From Deltaproteobacteria bacterium (lineage in GTDB: Bacteria > Desulfobacterota > Deferrisomatia > Deferrisomatales > JACRMM01), in the NCBI GenBank assembly GCA_016214985.1, contig JACRMM010000004.1:1-64000 (forward strand): DNA of 64,000 nt. Reading direction: 5' to 3'. Under the pieces are notes generated by a model. The model searched no databases and was not told where the DNA came from. It saw only the letters and a list, made by a program, of their open reading frames with translations. The position numbers and the translations under genes were made by a program. Shown in pieces: positions 42,727-50,987 of the stretch (position 1 is its first letter; every line of letters begins with the position of its first letter).

Positions 42727-43687
42727 GAGCCGCTCCCGCGAGGATGCGGGCCACGAGCTCTCCGTACCCGAGCCCCGCAGCCGCCGCTGCGGCCACGAAC
42801 CCGCTGTCGGGCGACAGGCAGGGGTTGGCATTGATCTCGAGCACCCAGGGTTCCCCGGCCCGATCCACCCGGAAGTCCACGCGGGCGTAGCCGCGGAGCC
42901 CGAAGGTCTCCCAGCAGCGCCGCGACACCTCGGCGAGGTGCTCGAGGAGCGGCCGGTCCGAGGCGGGCAAATCGAAGCGCCGGGGCGTGTGGTGGAACTC
43001 GAAGGAGGCGTCGTCCCACTTCGCCCGGTACCCCACGATCCGGGGTTTTCCCTCGGGGAAGTCGGTGAAGTCGATCTCGGCCGGCGGCAGCACGTCGACT
43101 CCGCCTTCTCCGGCGAGGACCGAGATGTTGAACTCGCGGCCCTCCACGAACGCCTCCGCGAACCACTCCCCGCCGAAGGCGCGCGCCCTGCGGCCGAGCT
43201 CGGCGGCCGCACCCGCCGGATCGCGGACCACCGACGCGTCGTCGATCCCCACCGAGGCTTCCTCCCACACCGACTTGACGATGCAAGGCCCCGGAAGGTC
43301 CGCGGCGCTTGCGGCGGACGCCCAGGCCGGCGTCGCGACGCCGGCGCTCGCGAGCCAGCGCTTGGTCAGGATCTTCTGCGACGTGAGGTACAGGGCATCG
43401 GTCGGGGCGCCGGTGTAGGCGAGGCCCAGGTGGTCCAGGAGCGCCGGCGCCAGGTGGTTCAGTCGGCCTGTGCCCTCCAGGGACTCCACGAGGTTGAACA
43501 CGACCGCGGGCGCGAGGCCCCGCAAGGCGCGGGCCCCCGCGTCCAGGTCCAGCGTGAGCGGCACGGCGACCGGCTCGTGGCCGAGAGCGGCCAGGGCCTG
43601 CGACACCGCGGCCACCTCCACCAGCACGTCCTGTTCGTCGGGGGGGGCCTCGGGCGGCACCGCCCCGTGGAGCACGGCGACCCTCAC
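42719..43687 (-). CDS. D-Ala-D-Ala ligase-like ATP-grasp enzyme, second copy
   Basis: 322 residues. VRVAVLHGAVPPEAPPDEQD is the N-terminal Rossmann-like part; VVFNLVESLEGTGRLNHLAPALLDHLG corresponds to the Ddl substrate-site helix. The metal ligands are in ARVDFRVDRAGEPWVLEINANPCLSP (Asp, Glu, Asn). It shares the overall plan with the upstream gene but little sequence. GTG 43687 overlaps that gene's stop (GTGA). True Ddl normally lies in the division/cell-wall cluster, so this is more likely a peptide or amino-acid ligase. Confidence 0.82.
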   Translation of the reverse strand: MRVAVLHGAVPPEAPPDEQDVLVEVAAVSQALAALGHEPVAVPLTLDLDAGARALRGLAPAVVFNLVESLEGTGRLNHLAPALLDHLGLAYTGAPTDALYLTSQKILTKRWLASAGVATPAWASAASAADLPGPCIVKSVWEEASVGIDDASVVRDPAGAAAELGRRARAFGGEWFAEAFVEGREFNISVLAGEGGVDVLPPAEIDFTDFPEGKPRIVGYRAKWDDASFEFHHTPRRFDLPASDRPLLEHLAEVSRRCWETFGLRGYARVDFRVDRAGEPWVLEINANPCLSPDSGFVAAAAAAGLGYGELVARILAGAAHG

Positions 43688-44664
43688 GCGAGCCCCTCCC
43701 GCCGGCACGCCTCGTCCACGATGCGCCGGATCAGGTCCCGATATGCGATCCCCTGGGCGGTGCACAGGATGGGGAGGTCCGAGTGCTCCGGGTGGAGCCC
43801 GGCCAGCGGGTTTACCTCGAGGAAGTGGGACGTGCCCGCCGCGTCGGCTCGCACGTCCACGCGGCCGGCGTCGCGGCAGCCGAGCGCCCGCCACGAAGCC
43901 AGCGCGCAGGCCTGCGCCGCGCGCGCCGCCTCGTCCTTCGGAAAGCGGTACTCCACGAGCACCTCGCAGTGCTCCTTGTTCACGTAGGAGTAGACGTCAC
44001 TCTCGGCCTCGGCGCGCAAGACGACTTCCATCACCTCGAGCGCCTCGGCCCCGGCTCCGGTGCCGAGGATCCCGACCGTGAACTCCCGGCCGGGCAGGAA
44101 CGTCTCCACCAGGACCGGCTGGCGGAATGCGGTCAGGAGCTCTTCGCAGACCGCCCGGAGCTCATTTCGGGTGGCTACCTTCGAGGCCGGCGTGACCCCC
44201 TTGCCGGTCCCCTCGGCCACGGGCTTGGCGAAGAGAGGGAAGGGCAGGTCGACCGCGTCGGCACCGGCGGGAGTTTCGACGACGGCGAAGTCGGGCGTCG
44301 GGACGCCGAGATCCCGCACCACGCGCTTGGCCATGGCCTTGTGCAGCGTCAGCGCGCAGACGAGCGGATCGGAGAAGGTGTAGGGGATGTCGTGAGCTTC
44401 CAGCAGGCACGGCACCGCGGACTCGCGGCCGTAGCCGTGAAGGCCCTCGGCGATGTTGAACACGAGGTCCCAGCGATGGCCCGCGGCGAGCCGCCCCATC
44501 AGGTGGCGCAGGTGCCCGACACGGTCGGTCTCGTGGCCGAGCTCGCGCAGCGCCCCCTCGATGGCGTCGATCGTGTCGGGCCGGTCGAACTCCGCAGTCT
44601 CCAGCTCACCGTAGCCCTCGGCGAGGTAGTCGTTGCGGAGGTCGTAGGTCAGTCCGATGCGCAT
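43684..44664 (-). CDS. D-Ala-D-Ala ligase-like ATP-grasp enzyme, first copy
   Basis: 326 residues, first gene of the operon. MRIGLTYDLRNDYLAEGYG is the N-terminal domain; DLVFNIAEGLHGYGRESAVPCLLEAHDIPYTFSD is the Ddl-like acceptor region; FPLFAKPVAEGTGKGV the ATP-grasp loop; and GRVDVRADAAGTSHFLEVNPLAGLHP the metal site. Two different ATP-grasp ligases in a row plus a GNAT suggest assembly and acetylation of a small peptide-like compound. The product is not known to me. Confidence 0.83.
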   Translation of the reverse strand: MRIGLTYDLRNDYLAEGYGELETAEFDRPDTIDAIEGALRELGHETDRVGHLRHLMGRLAAGHRWDLVFNIAEGLHGYGRESAVPCLLEAHDIPYTFSDPLVCALTLHKAMAKRVVRDLGVPTPDFAVVETPAGADAVDLPFPLFAKPVAEGTGKGVTPASKVATRNELRAVCEELLTAFRQPVLVETFLPGREFTVGILGTGAGAEALEVMEVVLRAEAESDVYSYVNKEHCEVLVEYRFPKDEAARAAQACALASWRALGCRDAGRVDVRADAAGTSHFLEVNPLAGLHPEHSDLPILCTAQGIAYRDLIRRIVDEACRREGLA

Positions 44665-44894
44665 GCAGTGAGCCTCCGGCGGGGAGCGAGCCCAGGGACG
44701 AGGTCGGCGGGCGGGGGGATTCTAGCCGAAAGGCTTCGGAAGGCGCAATCGGAGGGCCCGGCCCTGAGTTCGCCGCCTTGGCGTCCCGCAACCCCTTATG
44801 GACGCGCGTGGACAAGGTTTGTGGTTCGTCCGGGCATGGCCCGTCTCCTTGAGTGTGCCCACCTTGCCCGAATCCGTGCCAGTGTGTATTCTCG

Positions 44895-44907
44895 GTACGA
44901 ATCGTAC
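44895..44907 (+). promoter_or_regulatory. Palindromic operator before vapBC (44.9 kb)
   Basis: GTACGA-A-TCGTAC is a perfect 13-nt palindrome 23 nt before the antitoxin start, directly after a likely -10 element (TGTGTATTCT, 44883-44892). The position suits autorepression by the VapB dimer. Confidence 0.6.
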
Positions 44908-44930
44908 ACATCTCCGGCGAGGGACCCACC

Positions 44931-45167
44931 ATGCGAACGAACATTCTGATCGAAGACGATCTCGTGCGTGAAGCCATCGCGCTCACGGGCGCCCACACCA
45001 AGCGCGAGGTCGTCGACCTCGCATTGCGGAGGTTGGTCCAGCTGGAACGTCAGCGGGAGGCTCTCTCGCTGGAGGGTGCGATCGAGTGGGAAGGCGACCT
45101 CGATCAGGCGCGCCTCGCTCGGCACCCCCGCGCCAAGAGGACTACGTTTCGTGGCCACACTCGTTGA
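44931..45167 (+). CDS. VapB-type antitoxin
   Basis: A 78-residue antitoxin (DUF2191-like): MRTNILIEDDLVREAIALTGAHTKREVVDLALRRLVQLERQ is a ribbon-helix-helix domain, and the tail EGAIEWEGDLDQARLAR is the toxin-binding part. A GAGGGA ribosome-binding sequence precedes ATG 44931. The end overlaps the toxin gene by 17 nt. Confidence 0.88.
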   Translation: MRTNILIEDDLVREAIALTGAHTKREVVDLALRRLVQLERQREALSLEGAIEWEGDLDQARLARHPRAKRTTFRGHTR

Positions 45168-45540
45168 CACCTCGGTCTGGGTCGACCTCTTTCGTGGCGC
45201 ACCAACCGCGCAAGTGGCGCGGCTCAAGGCCCTCGTGGGACACGAGGAGCTCGTCCTCGGAGATCTGATCTTCGCCGAGATTCTTCAAGGGCTTCGCACC
45301 GGACGAGAGGCGCGCCAGGTCGAGGCCGCCCTTCGTTCCTATCCCGTCCTCGAGCTCGTCGGAGAAGCAACGGCGAGGCTCAGCGCGGACCATTACCGTG
45401 AGCTTCGACGGCGCGGGATCACGGTCCGAAAGACCATCGACTGCCTCATCGCCACCTGGTGCATCGCGCGTCGTGTCCCGCTCCTCCACAACGACAAGGA
45501 CTTCCGTCCGTTCGTGCAACTCGGCCTCGTCGAGGCTTGA
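45151..45540 (+). CDS. vapC: PIN-domain ribonuclease toxin (VapC)
   Basis: A 129-residue VapC: VDTSVWVDLFRG has the first catalytic Asp, DLIFAEILQGL the Glu, and KTIDCLIATWCIA and LLHNDKDFRPF the remaining Asp residues, so the site is intact. GTG 45151 lies inside the antitoxin end. Together with 44931 it is a complete, plausibly active module, the only intact one outside the 12-22 kb island. Confidence 0.88.
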   Translation: MATLVDTSVWVDLFRGAPTAQVARLKALVGHEELVLGDLIFAEILQGLRTGREARQVEAALRSYPVLELVGEATARLSADHYRELRRRGITVRKTIDCLIATWCIARRVPLLHNDKDFRPFVQLGLVEA

Positions 45541-45599
45541 CGTGAAGTGAGCCCCGGCGGAACACCCAACGGGTGCGCACTGCAGCGCGGTCCGCCACC

Positions 45600-45780
45600 T
45601 CGCAGGTTCCTGTCGCTCGTCAACTCCAAGAAACACGAAAGACACGGGCGCCCGGCGAGCCTCCGCGACCGGCCGCCTGCGGCTGCCGGAGCGCAATTCC
45701 TCCCGGCCAACGCCGCTGAGCTCGGCCGCCTTGCGCGCGAGGTCGCCGATCCCCACCTTGCGAAGCGCTCTGCGACGGTA
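45600..45780 (-). pseudogene. RAYT/Y1-type REP-associated transposase, C-terminal remnant
   Basis: The minus strand gives RRALRKVGIGDLARKAAELSG, REELRSGSRRRPVAEARRAP. This resembles the DnaA-like helix-turn-helix tail (ELRS.SR.R.VAEAR) found at the C terminus of many RAYT/IS200-like transposases. The catalytic HUH domain is missing. A REP-like palindrome lies immediately upstream (45795-45815), as expected for this transposase class. The call rests on pattern memory only. Confidence 0.5.
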
Positions 45781-45794
45781 GGGGACAGTCCACA

Positions 45795-45815
45795 ACGCTC
45801 TTGCGCACGAGTCCC
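45795..45815 (-). repeat. REP-like palindrome, copy 3
   Basis: The plus strand reads CGCTCTTGCGCACGAGTCCCC, the reverse complement of the GGGGAC-GCTCGTGCGCAAGAGCG element at 18.5 and 18.7 kb with one base missing. GGGGACAGTCC lies just to its left (45781-45791), giving a GGGGAC head facing each way. Confidence 0.6.
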
Positions 45816-46041
45816 CAATGCCCCCCTCGTTTTCCTTGGGCTGGAATGGGGGTTGCGGAGGTTCTGGGACTAGCAGGCGCACGGGCGATGATTCTGTGCG
45901 CGCCCGTCGACCTGACAGAACGGTAGCGTGGCGTTCTCTGAAATAGTTCAAAGTTAACGAGCCGTTGCGCTTGACTGTCCGCCGGGTTTGAAGCATCGTT
46001 CCTTGCGACCGGTTCCCTCTCACGACTTCCGGAGGACCGCC

Positions 46042-46542
46042 ATGAAGAACCTGCTTTTCGCATGCCCGCCCGAGTTCAACGCAAAGGGGGTCTGCCGCGC
46101 CAGCTCCGGCGTCTGGCTGCGGTATTCCCGGACGCGCTCCGCGAGCGGCGGAGTCCAGACGCTGAACGACCTGGGACAGCCCTCTTTCTTCAAGCTGATC
46201 TGGGACGACCCCGCCAGCGACGACGGAATCGACCACGTGAATCTGCTGGGGAACAGCGTCGCCACCACGACGAAGAGCGGCGCCTTCACTGGCGCCGACG
46301 TCGCGAACGCGCTCGTGAGCCGGCTCGGAGAATACTGCCTGATCGCGATCTGGGGGGCCAAGGAAGGGCACTCGATGGCCGCCATCACCATCGATAAGTA
46401 CCTTCGGTTCTTCGACCCCAACTTCGGCTGCTGGACCTTCGACACCACCGCGGAGCTGAAAGACCATGTGGGCGAGCACCTGTCCATACTGGGGTACGCC
46501 GATCTTCTGAGAAACAAGTACATCATCCGAAGGTGGAAGTAG
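46042..46542 (+). CDS. YopT/C58-like cysteine protease
   Basis: A 166-residue protein with the order of a C58 (YopT/AvrPphB) protease. The catalytic Cys is in GVCRASSGVWLR (C18), His in WGAKEGHSMAAI (H110) and Asp in RFFDPNFGCWTF (D125). The 15-residue His-Asp spacing equals that of AvrPphB, and 'FFDPNFG' is the family's hallmark. C58 enzymes are known mainly as type III effectors and toxin domains; here it is a small free-standing protein without signal peptide. GGAGG precedes ATG 46042. It lies between a transposase relic and a broken group II intron. Activity and target are unknown. Confidence 0.65.
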   Translation: MKNLLFACPPEFNAKGVCRASSGVWLRYSRTRSASGGVQTLNDLGQPSFFKLIWDDPASDDGIDHVNLLGNSVATTTKSGAFTGADVANALVSRLGEYCLIAIWGAKEGHSMAAITIDKYLRFFDPNFGCWTFDTTAELKDHVGEHLSILGYADLLRNKYIIRRWK

Positions 46543-46684
46543 CGGGGCGGACCGCTTCTCTTGTTTCTCCTGCAGGAGCGCCCTCCGGGGTGCGAATCGG
46601 TTTGACCGCTCACTGGATCGAACTCGGCTCGACTTTCGACCTCGCCCGCGAGGGGGGGATCTTTGGGGACTGCAAAGAAGGGTT

Positions 46685-47611
46685 AGGGACAGGTAGAAAG
46701 CGCCGGTAAAAGCCGGCATGAAGTAGGAGGTGAAAGTCCTCTACATGAAATGAGTAGCGACCAACCATGGCCCCGAGTCATGCGTCGGCCCTCCGTGAGG
46801 GGGGCGGCGAAGCGTTGATAGGGGGCGTGCGGGCCGGGCGATGGAGCTCCGAAATCACCTCGATCGGGTTGCCGACCCAGTTGCCTGGGAGGGAAGGCAA
46901 GACGGTGCGCCGCGATAACGCGAGGGGCGCACTGGGCCCGCGGAGTCTGAGGAGCCAGGGCATGTACGCAAACTTCATGCACGGAAACCGGGAGAGCCCA
47001 GGGGCGGTCGGCGGCATCCACCGTCGATCCGGTCGGGGAAGGTCTGTGACCTCAAGCCCGACACGCACGCGCCTGGGCAGTCGGACGAGGACGGAGTGGC
47101 GATGAAGCGGGCGAACAAGGATGCACAACCGAGAAACTTCGGCCAACCATCGGCGGAGCCCGTGGAGCGAAGGTCCTCGACCAAGGGGAACTCTGGACAG
47201 GCGACCGCTGGCGGCACACAGGGGCCGCAGGCAGCGTCGAGCGAGCTGGCCAGGGTACGAGAGGCAGCGAGAAGGGACGCAAAGCAACGGTTCACCAACC
47301 TACTGCACCACGTGAGCATCGAGCGACTGAGGGAAGCCTACTGGGCGTTGAAACGGCAGGCAGCCCCCGGGGTCGACGGGGTCACGTGGGTGGAGTACGG
47401 CGAGGGGCTCGAAGAACGCCTCGTCGACCTCCAAGATCGAATCCAGAGCGAACGGTATCGGGCCAAGCCGAGCAAGCGGGCTTGGGTCCCGAAGCCCGAC
47501 GGCCGGCAGCGGCCGCTGGGGATCGCGGCGCTGGAAGACAAGATCGTACAACAGGCACTCGTGTGGGTCCTCCAGGCGATCTACGAGGAGGACTTCTTGG
47601 GCTTCAGCTAC
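46685..47611 (+). mobile_element. Group II intron, 3'-truncated
   Basis: The region from about 46685 looks like the 5' ribozyme part of a bacterial group II intron (AAAGCGCCGGTAAAAGCCGGCATGAAGTAGGAGGTG-type start, and TGCACGGAAACCGGGAGAG-like domain sequence near 46980), followed by the intron-encoded reverse transcriptase. Similarity stops near 47611 inside the RT domain. The rest of the ORF and ribozyme domains V and VI are missing, so it cannot splice or move. The 5' boundary is approximate. Confidence 0.75.
47102..47611 (+). pseudogene. Group II intron reverse transcriptase/maturase, truncated
   Basis: ATG 47102 begins a typical LtrA-like protein: FTNLLHHVSIERLREAYWALKR, AAPGVDGVTWVEYGEGLEERL, RAWVPKPDGRQRPLGIAALEDKIVQQAL and YEEDFLGFSY. 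The family goes on with GFRP.R..H.AL and the YADD active site; here the frame turns into unrelated sequence after FSY and ends at 47764. No catalytic motif remains. Confidence 0.85.
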
Positions 47612-47764
47612 GAGAGCTTTAGGGACGCTGCAAAGGTACAAAAGGTAATTACGCTCTGGGCGCACTCCGTTATCCTTCCGGCATGCCACGCATGCGCCCG
47701 CCTCGACGTCCTGGGGGGTGTCGGGTATCGGGGTATCGTAGCTGATTCACCACCACCCGGCTGA

Positions 47765-48417
47765 CGCCGGGACTCCCGAGTCCGCAAGGACGCCCGACTT
47801 CCGAAGGCGCCTTCGCCGGGACTCGCGCAGAAGCCAGCCGTCCGCGCTCTTCGCCTTCCCCCGTTTGTCAGCCCTGTCGCGCCCCACACCCTTCGCACCG
47901 GAGCCCGCTCGCATCATCCTTTCCGGCGCGGCCTTGACTCGTTCCTCCCCACAGGGCCCGTCGGGAGAGTCGAGAGCGTCCGGGTTCTCCGGCCCGAACG
48001 CGCCGCGAGGCCGTCGGATCGGATCTTCGACCGGACGGCCTCGCGTGTCGCGGTCCCTCGGGCATCCCCCACGGGTCCCCTCCGGCTTCCTCGCCTTATA
48101 GTCCAACCGGCTTGCCCGATCAAGCAGGTGCGCGGGCCAGTCCTGCTTCTTCGCGGCGAGAGCGCACCTAACCCTGTCGTCTCCCGCACCGCCCTGCAGG
48201 GCTCCGTGAAGAACTCTGGTCCGCTTCCCACCGCCCTGGCCCTGTCTGAGGCCGCCGATCCCCCCGCGACCGGTCGCCGCGTCGCGGGGACGTTGCCGAA
48301 AACCCGGCGGAGGGGTTGCATCCGCGGCGTGGCGCGGCTGCCGGTTCCTTGCTGTGGGCCCTGCGCCCGGATAACCTTGACGTGCTGGAACCCTTCCCCC
48401 GAGAAGAGGAGGTCACC
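47765..48417 (+). other. Intergenic stretch behind the intron fragment
   Basis: About 650 bp with no gene I can support. The open frames on both strands are Arg/Gly/Pro-rich and show no family resemblance. No clear repeat or terminator was found. A ribosome-binding sequence for the next gene (GAAGAGGAGG) is at its right end. Confidence 0.55.
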
Positions 48418-49158
48418 ATGACGAGAGCAAACCGCGGGGCGATGGTCGTCCTATGCGCCGTGATCCTCCTCAGCGGGGCCGGGGGCGCGGCCGCGGGGCT
48501 CTGGGATGCGCTCAAGGACCGGCTGCTCGGTTCCTCACCGACCCAATCGGCCCCGCTGACTACGGGCGAGATCTCCCAGGGGCTCTTGCAGGCGCTGTCG
48601 GTCGGCGCCGAGAAGGCCGTGGGGCGGGCATCGGCCGCCGGGGGCTTCCTCGATAACCCGACGATCCACATTTCGCTTCCGAAGCCTCTCCAGCGCGCGG
48701 GCAGCACCCTACGGGCCGTCGGGCTGGGCACACAGGTGGACGAGCTCGAGACGGCCCTGAACCGCGGGGCTGAGAAGGCCTCCGCCCAGGCGCTCCCGAT
48801 CTTCCTGACCGCGATCCGGCAGTTGACGTTCCAGGACGTGGAGGCCATCTGGAAGGGGGGCGACGACGCGGCGACCCGCTACCTCCGGGAGAAGACGGGG
48901 GAGCCGCTCTTCTCGGCCTTCGAGCCCGTGGTCCACGACGCGGTGCGGGAGGTTGGCGTGACGAGGCTCTACGACTCCCTGACCGCGAATCCCCTGGCCC
49001 GGGTCGCCCTCTCCGGCTCGGACTGGAACCTGGACACGTACGCTACGACCAAGGCCCTGGACGGCGTCTTCACCCTGCTCGCCGAGGAGGAGAAGAAGAT
49101 CCGGACCGACCCCGTGGCTCGGACCACGGAGCTCCTGCAGCGGGTGTTCGGGCTGTGA
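48418..49158 (+). CDS. DUF4197 exported protein
   Basis: A 246-residue protein with a signal peptide (MTRANRGAMVVLCAVILLSGAGGAAA). The mature part shows the DUF4197 pattern: GLLQALSVGAEKAVGRASAAGGFLDNPTIHISLPKPLQRA, the ALPIFLTAIRQLTFQDVEAIWKGGDDAATRYLREKT stretch, and C-terminal DWNLDTYATTKALDGVF. The family is common in proteobacteria and has no assigned function. AGAGGAGG precedes ATG 48418. Confidence 0.85.
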   Translation: MTRANRGAMVVLCAVILLSGAGGAAAGLWDALKDRLLGSSPTQSAPLTTGEISQGLLQALSVGAEKAVGRASAAGGFLDNPTIHISLPKPLQRAGSTLRAVGLGTQVDELETALNRGAEKASAQALPIFLTAIRQLTFQDVEAIWKGGDDAATRYLREKTGEPLFSAFEPVVHDAVREVGVTRLYDSLTANPLARVALSGSDWNLDTYATTKALDGVFTLLAEEEKKIRTDPVARTTELLQRVFGL

Positions 49159-49192
49159 GACGGGCGAGGAAGACGGCGCGCGGTCCCGGTCG

Positions 49193-49636
49193 TCACGGCC
49201 CGGGTAGAACGGTGCGCTCGAGGGTCGCGATGCGCTCGCGCACGGCGTCCGGAACCGGGGCCTTGCGGTTCTGACGGTAGTCGTAGGAGACGATGAGCCC
49301 CTCGCCGTCGGCGGCCACCTTGCCGTGGGCGACGCTGACCACGCGGTACTTCATGACGAAGCGGTTGTCGCCCACCTCCGGCACTCCGGCGCCGATCAGG
49401 ACCGTGTCCGGATATGTCAGAGGAACTCGAAAGCGGCACTCCGTGGACGCGAGGATCGGGCCCAGACCCGTCTCCTCCATGACCGTCAGGTAGCCGATCT
49501 CCCGGAAGTAGGCGACCCGTGCGCTCTCGAAGTAGCGGAAGTAGACGATATTGTTGACGTGCCCGAACGCATCCATCTCGCCCCAAGCCACGGGCGTCTC
49601 GATCACGACGGGGTACTCGGCAAGTAGCTGTCTCAC
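49193..49636 (-). CDS. 4HBT-type acyl-CoA thioesterase
   Basis: A 147-residue hot-dog-fold thioesterase. WGEMDAFGHVNNIVYFRYFESARVAYF is the YbgC/FadM-type signature with the catalytic Asp (MDAFGHVNN). Its close neighbour (49667) is a second thioesterase of the same class on the same strand, 30 bp upstream. They share little sequence beyond the motif, so they probably differ in acyl preference. Confidence 0.88.
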   Translation of the reverse strand: MRQLLAEYPVVIETPVAWGEMDAFGHVNNIVYFRYFESARVAYFREIGYLTVMEETGLGPILASTECRFRVPLTYPDTVLIGAGVPEVGDNRFVMKYRVVSVAHGKVAADGEGLIVSYDYRQNRKAPVPDAVRERIATLERTVLPGP

Positions 49637-49666
49637 GGCGTTCCTCGCTCCTTCACAAGGGCCAAC

Positions 49667-50068
49667 TCAGGCCATCCCCTGAAGGAGATCCCGGAGCTCT
49701 CCTTCCATGGGCAGCGCCTTTCCCTCCTGCGCGTCGACCACGACGAAGGTGACGTCGGCGTCGGCCACGGGCGTCGCCGAGCCCTTGAGCCGGACGGCCT
49801 GGTGGATCTTTCCGCTGCGGTTGCCGAGGGACGCCAGCGAGGTCTCGATCTCCAGGACCTCGCCCATGAACGCGGGGCGGCGGTAGTTGATGTTGATGTT
49901 GACGACGCTGAAACCGAACCCGTGGCTCACGAAGGCGTCCAGGTTCCCCGTCTCCTCGAACACGCCCCAGCGGGCCTCCTCGAGAAACTCCAGGTAGCGT
50001 GCGTTGTTCACGTGGCCATAGAGGTCGAGGTGATAGCCTCGTACCTTGATCTCGGTGACGTGGGGCAT
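49667..50068 (-). CDS. 4HBT-type acyl-CoA thioesterase, second copy
   Basis: A 133-residue hot-dog thioesterase: VRGYHLDLYGHVNNARYLEFLEEARW has the family Asp and His-Val-Asn-Asn motif. ATG 50068 is taken as start because the motif begins near residue 15 as in homologs; the frame upstream is open but runs into the hydrolase gene. It is cotranscribed with the hydrolase upstream and thioesterase downstream, suggesting a small fatty-acyl handling operon. Confidence 0.87.
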   Translation of the reverse strand: MPHVTEIKVRGYHLDLYGHVNNARYLEFLEEARWGVFEETGNLDAFVSHGFGFSVVNININYRRPAFMGEVLEIETSLASLGNRSGKIHQAVRLKGSATPVADADVTFVVVDAQEGKALPMEGELRDLLQGMA

Positions 50069-50088
50069 GCGGGTAGGGTCCTTTGTTG

Positions 50089-50871
50089 TCAGCGGGTGGT
50101 CGCTTCGGCTGCCTCGCTGAGCTCGTCCACGGCCGTGAACAGCCGCTCGAGGTCGGCTGGCTCCGAGAGGCGGTGCGCCGCGTCCTTGACCAGGGTGAGG
50201 GTCACGTCCGCGCCCTGCAGGGCCTTGGCGAGCCGCAGGGAACGATCCCAGGGCACCTCCCGGTCGGCGAGGCCGTGAAAGAGGCGGACCGGGCAGCGCA
50301 GCGCGATCGGCCCCCGCAGCACGAGGTGGTCTCGCGCCTCTTCGAAGAGGCGGGCGGTGACGATTGTGGGCTCGGGGCCATAGGGGTTGGGGATCTCCAG
50401 GGCGCCCGTGGCGACCACGCGCTGCCGGGCCTCCTCGTCCAGACGCGCCCACAGGAGGTCCTCGCTGAAGTCAGGGGCGGCGGCGATGCCCACGAGGCCC
50501 GCCACCCGGTCCGGCCTCGCCAGGGCCGCGAGCACCATGAGCCAGCCCCCGAGGCTCGAGCCGACGAGCACCACGGGGCCCCGGGTCAGACGGTCGATCA
50601 CCGCGACCGCGTCCGAGGCCCACCGGCCGATGGTACCTTCGACGAAGACGCCGGAGGACGCGCCGTGGCCGGTGTAGTCGAACCGCACGTACGAGAGGCC
50701 CCGGGTGCGGCAGTGGGCCTCGAGCGCCGTGGCTTTGGTACCGGTCATGTCCGAGGTGAACCCCCCGAGGAAGAGGACGGTCGGCGGCCGGCCGGGGGTC
50801 GAGCGATAGGCCAGGGAGGAGCCGTCGGGAAGCGCGAGGCGCGAGGGTTCGGAGGGTTCCATGTCCTTCAT
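50089..50871 (-). CDS. Alpha/beta-hydrolase
   Basis: About 260 residues. The fold markers are VLFLGGFTSDMTGTKA, FDYTGHGAS (oxyanion and strand 4), nucleophile elbow VGSSLGGWL, an Asp in FHGLADREVPW and the His in DAAHRLSEP. This is the serine-hydrolase triad. ATG 50871 (MKDMEPS) is preferred; ATG 50862 and TTG 50898 are possible. The substrate is unknown; the neighbours suggest esters or thioesters. Confidence 0.82.
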   Translation of the reverse strand: MKDMEPSEPSRLALPDGSSLAYRSTPGRPPTVLFLGGFTSDMTGTKATALEAHCRTRGLSYVRFDYTGHGASSGVFVEGTIGRWASDAVAVIDRLTRGPVVLVGSSLGGWLMVLAALARPDRVAGLVGIAAAPDFSEDLLWARLDEEARQRVVATGALEIPNPYGPEPTIVTARLFEEARDHLVLRGPIALRCPVRLFHGLADREVPWDRSLRLAKALQGADVTLTLVKDAAHRLSEPADLERLFTAVDELSEAAEATTR

Positions 50872-50987
50872 GTACCGGAGGGTGCCCCCGGAGCGCAACC
50901 GGAATCCACACTCGGATTGCGCGTTGACCCCGCGGGGCAGCGAGGGTACGGTTCGGCTCTCGCCGGACGCCGCGCCAGGAGGAAGTC

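Noticed and set aside
42719-44664. The ATP-grasp pair as ordinary cell-wall Ddl enzymes.
   Set aside because: Two distant paralogs in one operon with a GNAT, away from mur/fts genes, do not fit; but the possibility is not excluded for one of them.
45988-46041. An upstream in-frame start for the YopT-like protein.
   Set aside because: GGAGG lies just before ATG 46042, and the added residues look random.
47747-48106. A minus-strand 119-codon frame behind the intron fragment.
   Set aside because: Low-complexity Arg/Gly/Pro composition, no ribosome-binding sequence and no family resemblance.
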